Shown: piece by piece, positions 9,394 through 14,320 of the stretch
How positions within the stretch are numbered: position 1 is the first letter of the stretch
How the letters are laid out: every line of letters begins with the position of its first letter
Assembly: GCA_003339415.1 (NCBI GenBank)
Contig: PDHQ01000597.1
Coordinates: forward strand, 1-14,320
Direction: 5' to 3'
Source: Ophiocordyceps camponoti-saundersi (nom. inval.)
Taxonomy: Eukaryota > Ascomycota > Sordariomycetes > Hypocreales > Ophiocordycipitaceae
DNA: 14,320 bases
The notes under the pieces: generated by a model
The model's database searches: none
Seen by the model: the letters and a program-made list of their open reading frames with translations, nothing else
What the model was told of the DNA's origin: nothing
Made by a program: the position numbers and the translations under genes

Positions 9394-9654
9394 TTAGCGG
9401 GTAGTGTTTTTTTTTCTAGTTATTTTAATACTATTAAGCCCGAAATCGGAGGAGCTTATCTTCGTCAAGCTGATATTTCTAATCTTCTTCACTATCGGTC
9501 TTAACGAGGTAACTAGAAGTAAGTTTAAGGTATATATCGACCGGAAATATAATATAGCGTCCGTAACCAGACTATTGTTTTCTTTATCAGGTCTAGGCAT
9601 ATATATATTAGGTCTTATCGGTAAGATATAGCGATTAGAGAATAGTTTAAGCAT
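9394..9654. pseudogene. Segment open on both strands; strand of coding undecided
   Basis: Plus strand, 9404-9631 from a GTG, gives 75 codons with two hydrophobic stretches (FVKLIFLIFFTIGL and LLFSLSGLGIYILGLIG) and a charged middle (RSKFKVYIDRKYN), like a small membrane protein or the end of one. Minus strand, 9654-9394, gives 86 codons, basic and soluble-looking (RPIVKKIRNISLTKISSSD). The minus reading has the same strand as the decayed frames at 7707-9240, which favours it by context; the plus reading has the more natural membrane pattern. Neither is recognised. The region has fewer RIP-type stops than the neighbourhood on both strands. Confidence 0.25.
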
Positions 9655-9730
9655 AAGAAGATTAGGCCGACTATACTGCTAACGTAAACGAAGATACGGC
9701 GTTATATTATTAAGATATTTCGTATATAGA

Positions 9731-10327
9731 GAGTTTGGCGGCGGTAGTAGATATGCTAAAGAAAAAAACCACGCGTTAGCCTTAGCTTAGGAGCTGATAG
9801 GGGCTTATAAGTTTCTGATTAAATGCTTTTATTAAATATTTCTTCTTTTAAGAGCTTCCGAGGATTAGAAGAAGAAAGGTAATTAAGATAGGATATAGGC
9901 TATCACGAGGTATATAGCATAGTTAGTTTCCCTCGAGTGAGGAAGGAATTAAGCAAGAATTAACCTTAACCTTGTCTTCGCAGATATCTTAAAGTTATAA
10001 TACGTAAGTTAAGTCTTAGAGAGGACTTAGGGCAAAAACTCTAGTAAATGGAATTATAACTTCTTTTGAACCTTAGACCTTTTATAATAAGTTACTAATT
10101 TGAGTAGTTATTTTAAGATATTAAAGGTCTAATTAAGTAGTTCCCTTCTTCCTTCCTCTTATTTCTTTTATTTTTGTATATAAAACTAAGTTGCTATCGT
10201 TTTCCTAATAGATAATTACCGTCTAGCTTACCGCCTTGCAGCGAGAGATCCCCTTATGTTAGTTGAAGATATAGGTTACCTAGGAAGTCACGCCCGGTAG
10301 GTATCTGCTGCGCTCGCTTGGGGTATC
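9731..10327 (+). repeat. 600-bp dispersed repeat, full copy F
   Basis: Near-complete copy from 'gagtttggcggcggtagtag' to 'ctgcgctcgcttggggtatc', in the same orientation as copy A and of about the same length (597 against 604). It keeps several original-looking CA and TG sites near its end (gaagtcacgcccgg, atctgctgcgctcg), so it is less mutated there than A. A and F have the same orientation and lie 7 kb apart, as the two LTRs of one element would, but the other copies between them argue against a simple pair. Confidence 0.75.
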
Positions 10328-10620
10328 TTATAACTCTATTACACTCTTTCCTTCTATAGTGATATATAGTATTAATCTATAAATAGTGTTATATTACGCT
10401 AAATATATTATAAAAGCTGGTATTATAATCGTTAAATTGTTTATATGTTTTTTATGTATATATCCTACTATTAAAAATATGAAAGAAAAATAAGTAATAA
10501 CTTAATATATTTATTTATTTTCTTTTTAAAAGAGAGACCAAGTAACTAAACTAATAATCCTATTTTTTCCATATGCTGAAAGACAGTGTTCAGAACCCGG
10601 AAATTAATATATACAATATC
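10328..10620. other. AT-rich spacer before the telomere tract, turning less mutated
   Basis: No gene is seen. From about 10425 onward TG and CA become common again (for example 'aattgtttatatg', 'ccatatgctgaaagacag'), unlike the RIP-marked DNA to the left. This suggests that the less mutated patch containing the telomere repeats starts here rather than at the repeats themselves. Confidence 0.4.
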
Positions 10621-10710
10621 TAACCCTAACCCTAGCCCTAACCCTAACCCTAACCGCCTTCGGCGCCCTCCCGGGGGGTGCCTGCGGCAGGCCTAACCCT
10701 AACCCTAACC
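10621..10710. repeat. Interstitial telomere repeats (CCCTAA), two tracts
   Basis: Tract 1 at 10621-10655 has about six CCCTAA units with one CCCTAG variant; tract 2 at 10692-10710 has about three. The CCCTAA orientation on the plus strand is that of a chromosome left end, so the sequence to the right would once have been distal-to-proximal subtelomere if this was a real end. There is no facing TTAGGG tract, so it is not a head-to-head fusion. The tracts are free of RIP-type changes. Telomerase capture at a break, or transfer of a subtelomeric piece, would explain it. Confidence 0.9.
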
Positions 10711-10749
10711 TGCCTCCGGCGGCCCTCCCGGGGGGCGCCTGCGGCGAGC
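10656..10749. repeat. Duplicated GC-rich hairpin element between and after the telomere tracts
   Basis: Spacer 1 (10656-10691) and spacer 2 (10711-10749) are near copies: both carry GCCT(T/C)CGGCG, then CCCTCCCGGGGGG, then GCCTGCGGC. In spacer 1, CGCC-TTC-GGCG (10655-10665) and GCCTGC-G-GCAGGC (10680-10692) are perfect short inverted repeats and CCCTCCCGGGGGG is a near palindrome. The tract-plus-spacer pair is therefore a unit of about 70 bp repeated twice. Such GC-rich blocks in AT-rich DNA resemble the GC clusters of fungal mitochondrial genomes or subtelomeric spacers; which one is undecided. Confidence 0.7.
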
Positions 10750-10806
10750 AATAGAGCCGTTAGCGGTATTCGTTAAGCTTTTAAGATTATATACGAGTAG
10801 AATCGT

Positions 10807-11190
10807 ACTTTGGCGGCGGTGATAGTTAAGCCGAAAGAAAATAAACGCGAAGCTAGGATAAAATACTATTAAGGACTTATCCTAAGTGGAATTAAATAGT
10901 TCTTAAAACCTTTCCTTCCTCCCGAGAGCTTCCGAGGATAAGAACTATGAAAGGCGCTTAAGACGAGGGAGCGGTTATAACTAAGTATATAGTGCAGTTT
11001 AGTTTCCCTCGAGAGAGGAAAAACTGAGCAAGAATTAGCTATTAAACTTATCTTCACGGCTATCTTAAAAGTCGTATATAGCAAGTAGAGTCTTAGAGAG
11101 GACTTATAGCAAAAACTCTACTAAACGGAATTGCAACTTTATTTTAAACCTTACACTTTTATACTATGTATTACTAATTATATTAAAGCT
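10807..11190 (+). repeat. 600-bp repeat family, copy G (3' truncated)
   Basis: Begins 'actttggcggcggtgatag' and follows the family through 'gagagcttccgaggata', 'tagtttccctcgagagagga' and 'aactctactaaacggaatt' to 'tattactaatta'. It lies just right of the telomere patch, whereas copy F lies just left of it, so the patch sits between two copies. Confidence 0.7.
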
Positions 11191-11504
11191 ATTAACTAAG
11201 ATACGATATTTTAATATCTATTAGCATTAGTTACGATACGATATTTAAGCAAATTATATAGAGATCGCTTAGATATAAACTTCTACGAAGGTTAGAGATT
11301 ATTTTATAAAACCTCTTTAAGGATAATTATTTAAGAAGTTCTAAAACGAACTTAGATTTAAGATAAATTTACCTAATACGCTAGTCGTTTATATAGTTCC
11401 CCTCTATTATTATAAAGTTTACTTTATCTACTATTTTATATTATTATTATTATAGTCGCTGTCTCTCGTATTCACTACCTAATATTATCTTTTCTATATA
11501 AAGG
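11191..11504. other. AT-rich intergenic stretch upstream of the two-copy gene
   Basis: Mostly RIP-marked, with a near-repeat of 'acgatacgatattt' against 'aagatacgatatttt' near 11205-11245. A TATATAAA occurs at 11494-11501, just before the region shared by the two gene copies, and could be a relic TATA box, although RIP generates such strings freely. No gene is seen. Confidence 0.3.
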
Positions 11505-12844
11505 ACTAGTTTATTTCCCTACTAACGTCTCTTCTCCGCGTTCACTTAGGCTTGCTAAGCCCGAGTTAGGGGATATGAGTACGGTATTAAAGCTAGCTAG
11601 CGCGTAGCGTGCTCTAGATACTATAGTAATAGGAGAACTATTTGCCCGTCTCTATCTTAAATATCTGTGGTATTTTTAAGTTTAATAATCTCACGGTCCT
11701 CCGTAATTTTATCGTTATTAGCGATCGTGAACCCCCCTAACCCCGTCGACCTAGCCGTTTCGATTAGACGCTATAATAAGTAATGATAACCTTATCTAGC
11801 CTAAACGTATAAGCTATAAGCACTATGCTAGAAACCGGGCAACGAAATATACGACTTAAAGGGATAAGCGCGTATGCGTGGACGAGAGCATTTTTCGCAT
11901 AGAGTCGCGTTCTCGGCACCACGGCTTTGGACTAGAAGCGAGCGAAAGTATCCGTTATCTCTTAAAACTTAATTTACTATAAGTTACGGTACGGCCGTGA
12001 TTTTAGCTTAAAGTATTACGCTAACTGCGGGCATAGCAAGCGCACGACGCTTTATATCCTAAAAAGGTATTTTATATTATTTCTAAGTGTTAGGAATACG
12101 GGGAATCTGAGGCAGAGACTTACGTTAATAGATAAGGTTATTATTATGGCTAGTATCCGAGGATGAGCTATCGGAACCTTAATAAGGCGATATCTTCCGT
12201 GCACACCTAGGTTTTGAGGACCTATAATATCTATCTCGGAAAAGGAAGAAGTAAAGGAATAACTAGAAAACTGCCTGCGAAAGAAGAAGAAGAGGATAAA
12301 GGAAGAAGAAGGAAGAAGAGAGAGAGAGGAAAAAAAGAGGGTATTTCATGCCCTCCCTAGATAACTTATCTAGCGTGACTGATTTGAAAGGTGTAATAGA
12401 TATATACCTACAGTCTTTTCCTACGATTTTCTCTTAAAGGTTTTAATCTTTTTTTTTTCTGCCGGTCTTTAAAGATAATGTTTAGGCTATTAAGATGCTT
12501 CTAAATAAGCTTATAAGCCTGAGGGGGGTGTGTCACGCATGCGTGCATAAGAAAATGCCTCCTTTATACCGTGAAAATAGGTATTAGCCTTATAAATAAG
12601 GGCTGAAAACCTAAAGAAGGAAATAGTCGCTATAAAATAGTTAGAGGCAGATATCGGACGGGTGAGACCAAGGCGTTATTATGCGTATTTCCTAATTATA
12701 AAAAAGGATACGGGTTCCGACTACGTTTTTAGACAAGACTTAAGATACTATATCGTTTCTAGATGCCTCGACTCGTATCCTTGTGATAGTTATAAGCCCG
12801 GTCTGCTCTATCTAATCCGAGTTATACTTAAAAGTCTTAGCTAG
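11505..12844 (+). pseudogene. Two-copy unknown gene, copy 1 (decayed but nearly full frame)
   Basis: One plus frame can be followed from ATG 11783 to TAG 12842-12844 (354 codons) with about 19 internal stops, mostly TAA/TAG as expected from RIP of CAA, CAG and TGG, plus a few TGA. Stop-free stretches include 11966-12163 (66 codons) and 12662-12841 (60). In order: a segment shared with copy 2 (LSSL, ML, LK-I-S, W, AF-A), a Cys/His patch YYANCGHSKRTTLYILK, a very basic/acidic helix (LRKKKKRIKEEEGRREREEK, purine-rich DNA at 12243-12345), a likely intron about 12386-12476 (GT... T-rich ...AG), then AENLKKEIVAIK and LEADIGRVRPRRYY. The 5' part from 11505 is similar to copy 2 in DNA but its frame is unclear. 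The coiled-coil-like helix suggests protein or nucleic-acid binding, but no family is recognised. Confidence 0.5.
11549..11561. other. Small hairpin near the 5' end of gene copy 1
   Basis: GGCTT-GCT-AAGCC is a perfect 5-bp inverted repeat. The matching place in copy 2 (near 12996) keeps 'gcttgctgagc' with only a 3-bp stem. It may be part of a leader or chance. Confidence 0.3.
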
Positions 12845-12954
12845 GAAAAACGTTTATCTTTTTTTTTTTTCCTTTTATTTTTAACATATTTGCGTAGGCG
12901 TTATTCTTCTATATTCACTACTTGTAAACGTTTCCACTATCTAAAGGTCTAGAT

Positions 12955-13632
12955 ACCTCCTCTTAACCGACGGGTCTTCTCTGCTATAACCTAAGCTTGC
13001 TGAGCAGGAGTTAGGTGGTGGGGGTATGGTATGCCGGCAGGCTAGTGCACGGCGTGTTCAAAGTATGGACCCGATAAAAGACTATCTTGCTTATTTTTAG
13101 CCTCCGGAGTATCCTCTATCTCGATCACTTCTCTATCCTTAACAATATTATTATCGTTAGGAATAGTAATAGCTAGTTAACTTGTCGAACCGACCGCTTG
13201 CGCGGCACGCTAAAAAGAGCAGTATCGTCCTTATCTAGCCTAGACGCAACTAGCGCAGGCGCTATGCTGAAAGCTAGGGAGAGAGGCGTAACGCTGAAAA
13301 GGGTAAGCCCCGGTACGTGGGCAACGGCATTTAAGGCAAGGCGGTAAGTTCCGCGTGCCACGACTCTAAACAATAATCGCCCTAAAATATCTAGGATTAC
13401 GTAAAATCTTAAGGTAAACGTCCCTAGCCGACGTGGTGATCTTAGCCCTAAGAATAATATCGACGGCAGGCTTTAAGAGTGCCTAGCGCTTAGAATCCTA
13501 TAAGGGAAAAATATATTATTTTATAGTATAAGAAATCCGCAGGCGAATACCTACGTTTACGCTTAGTGCGGTTATAAACGATACTATCGACGGGTTTATA
13601 GTTAGAAGCTCGAGGAGGCGATACCTCCCTTA
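12955..13632 (+). pseudogene. Two-copy unknown gene, copy 2 (truncated at right by an insertion)
   Basis: DNA similarity to copy 1 runs from the 'aagcttgctgagcaggagtt' area (copy 1 'aggcttgctaagcccgagtt') to 'gaagctcgaggagg' (copy 1 'ctagtatccgaggatg'). In the frame matching copy 1, 13158-13357 reads TLKRAVSSLSSLDA, then MLKARERGVTLKRVSPGTW and ATAFKARR before TAA, then VPRATTLNN. Copy 1 at the same place has TLSSLNV, MLETGQRNIRLKGIS and W-RAF-A with -TTALD. The matched hydrophobic and basic positions show that the plus strand is the coding one. An opposite-strand open frame at 13173-13373 is a shadow of this. Everything after about 13632, including the basic helix and C-terminal part of copy 1, is missing. 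This copy is less mutated than copy 1. Confidence 0.5.
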
Positions 13633-13683
13633 GTCAAAAGGTTATACACAGTGGAAATAAATAGTGACGGATTGGGAAAAAAT

Positions 13684-13693
13684 ATCACGTGAT
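13684..13693. promoter_or_regulatory. E-box palindrome, first copy
   Basis: ATCACGTGAT, a perfect 10-bp palindrome with the CACGTG core bound by basic helix-loop-helix factors of the Cbf1/Pho4/USF type in fungi. An identical copy begins 27 bp downstream. Confidence 0.5.
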
Positions 13694-13710
13694 AGAGTGA
13701 GAAGAGAGGT

Positions 13711-13720
13711 ATCACGTGAT
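13711..13720. promoter_or_regulatory. E-box palindrome, second copy
   Basis: Identical to the palindrome at 13684-13693, including the flanking AT on both sides. The 27-bp spacing (about 2.5 helical turns) and the TATA-like motif 104 bp further on suggest an upstream activating site in the inserted element. Confidence 0.5.
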
Positions 13721-13823
13721 GGTCAAATGGAGGAAAAAGATGAAGAATTGGAGGCAGGAGAGGTGATTGAATTGTGAGTGTGAGATGATAATACTATACA
13801 AGTAGGTGGGAAAACCCTCCTTC

Positions 13824-13830
13824 TTTTATA
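13824..13830 (+). promoter_or_regulatory. Possible TATA box of the inserted element
   Basis: TTTTATA preceded by a C/T-rich 'accctccttc' and followed about 25 bases later by 'ctcagtaac', a plausible transcription start area. Plus-strand direction is chosen from the E-boxes lying upstream. Not proven. Confidence 0.3.
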
Positions 13831-14002
13831 GACAATTTCTCAGTAACGAAGGTACTTTCCAAGATACTTCCAAGTCCTCGGATGTAGTACTCTGACGTAG
13901 CTGTAAGACCTTCCTTTCCCCTTGTTTGTAGGTATTTTCCTTCTTTTGTTATTTGACTCAGAAGATCGAGGATTTGCGGTGAGACTTGTGTGTGATGCAC
14001 AC

Positions 14003-14160
14003 GATCGAGGCTTGTGCGCGCGCTTGGGCCGCGTACGCTTGGGCCCTGTAAGCGCTGTACGTGAGACCCTGTAAGCGCTGTGTGACAGGCGCTATAGGGC
14101 CTGTGCGACAGGCGTTGTGGGGCATGTGCGTGCGCTATAGTGGGCCCTGGTGCGTACGGC
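14003..14160. repeat. GC-rich imperfect 21-23-bp minisatellite
   Basis: 'ccctgtaagcgctgt' occurs at 14044 and 14067 (23 bp apart), followed by 'gtgacaggcgctatagggcc' at 14082 and 'gtgcgacaggcgttgtgggg' at 14103 (21 bp apart), then 'gcgctatagtgggccctg' near 14132. 'cttgggcc' also repeats near 14023 and 14038. There is no RIP signature. The tract ends where AT-rich DNA resumes. Confidence 0.6.
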
Positions 14161-14165
14161 TTATT

Positions 14166-14320
14166 CCTCTTTTATACTATATGTCTCAGGCTGTATTATA
14201 GGCTTATTTCTTATCCGATTAAGATAAGAAAATATGCATTATATAGCGTTTTAAAAGGGCTTTAATATAATATAAATATTGCCTTATAAAACTTGCTTAA
14301 AGTATTTATAAATAATTATA
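14166..14320. other. AT-rich right edge
   Basis: Low-GC, TA-rich sequence with no visible gene. I found no continuation of gene copy 2 here, so either the insertion deleted its 3' part or the insert extends beyond the window. Confidence 0.4.

Larger units (their letters stand above)
13633..14165. mobile_element. Unmutated insertion, LTR-like promoter DNA
   Basis: The base pattern changes sharply: TG and CA become common and the RIP signature disappears until about 14160. The segment has two identical E-box palindromes (13684 and 13711), a TATA-like 'ttttata' at 13824-13830 about 110 bp downstream, then a pyrimidine-rich leader and a GC-rich repeated part at about 14003-14160. That order, enhancer then TATA then leader, is typical of a retrotransposon LTR with its untranslated region. 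No reverse transcriptase, integrase or second LTR is in the window, and terminal TG...CA and target duplication were not found, so a solo LTR or a unique promoter fragment are both possible. A minus-strand 68-codon frame at 13794-14000 is probably fortuitous. Confidence 0.45.

Noticed and set aside
2173..10327. A single LTR retrotransposon bounded by copies A and F
   Set aside because: Five more copies of the same repeat lie between them and no reverse transcriptase, RNase H or integrase motif was seen, so a simple two-LTR element is not supported.
10869..11084. Minus-strand 71-codon open frame
   Set aside because: Lies wholly inside repeat copy G; the other copies of the family do not keep this frame open, so it is a chance frame in a noncoding repeat.
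13173..13373. Minus-strand 66-codon open frame
   Set aside because: Shadow of gene copy 2: comparison with copy 1 shows amino-acid conservation in the plus frame instead.
13794..14000. Minus-strand 68-codon open frame
   Set aside because: Runs antisense through the TATA-like and leader part of the promoter-like insert, with no recognisable domain; open probably because this DNA escaped RIP.

Overview
The window reads as a repeat-packed, probably subtelomeric stretch of a filamentous ascomycete (Pezizomycotina). Three things point there: telomere-type CCCTAA repeats at 10621-10710, several families of decayed dispersed repeats, and a strong base signature of repeat-induced point mutation (RIP). 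Across most of the window TpG and CpA are scarce, TpA is very frequent and CpG is retained, as expected when C is changed to T mainly in CpA. By hand count, 11221-11280 holds 12 TA, 2 CA and no TG, while 13921-13980, in a patch that looks untouched, holds 3 TA, 1 CA and 5 TG. One consequence is that ATG and TGG codons are lost and CAA/CAG become stops, so start-to-stop ORF calling misses most former genes. I see no intact protein-coding gene.

Layout. 1-1133: composite repeat with a purine-rich head, a 79-bp minisatellite and a 137-bp duplication; a shorter second copy lies at 3711-4300. 1545-2060: a 22-T run beside a minus-strand coding-like remnant. 2877-3571: two decayed minus-strand frames. 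About eight copies, full or broken, of one roughly 600-bp dispersed repeat, all in the same orientation, at 2173, 4320, 4461, 4889, 5372, 7304, 9731 and 10807. 6377-7093: wreck of a gene with five exact 114-bp (38-codon) repeats. 7707-8216: a 170-codon minus-strand frame with no stop and no ATG. 9394-9654: open on both strands. 10621-10749: interstitial telomere tract alternating with GC-rich hairpin sequence, in a patch that is less mutated. 11505-13632: two diverged tandem copies of one unrecognised gene on the plus strand, the first running in one frame from 11783 to 12844. 13633-14165: an unmutated, GC-richer insertion that looks like LTR-type promoter DNA and cuts off the second gene copy. 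The last 155 bases are AT-rich again.

The parts do not form a working pathway. They record a sequence of events: duplication of repeats and genes, RIP of the duplicates, then arrival of the telomere-bearing patch and the 13.6-14.2 kb insert with little or no later RIP. Function is not assigned to any of the decayed genes because none shows a family motif that I recognise.
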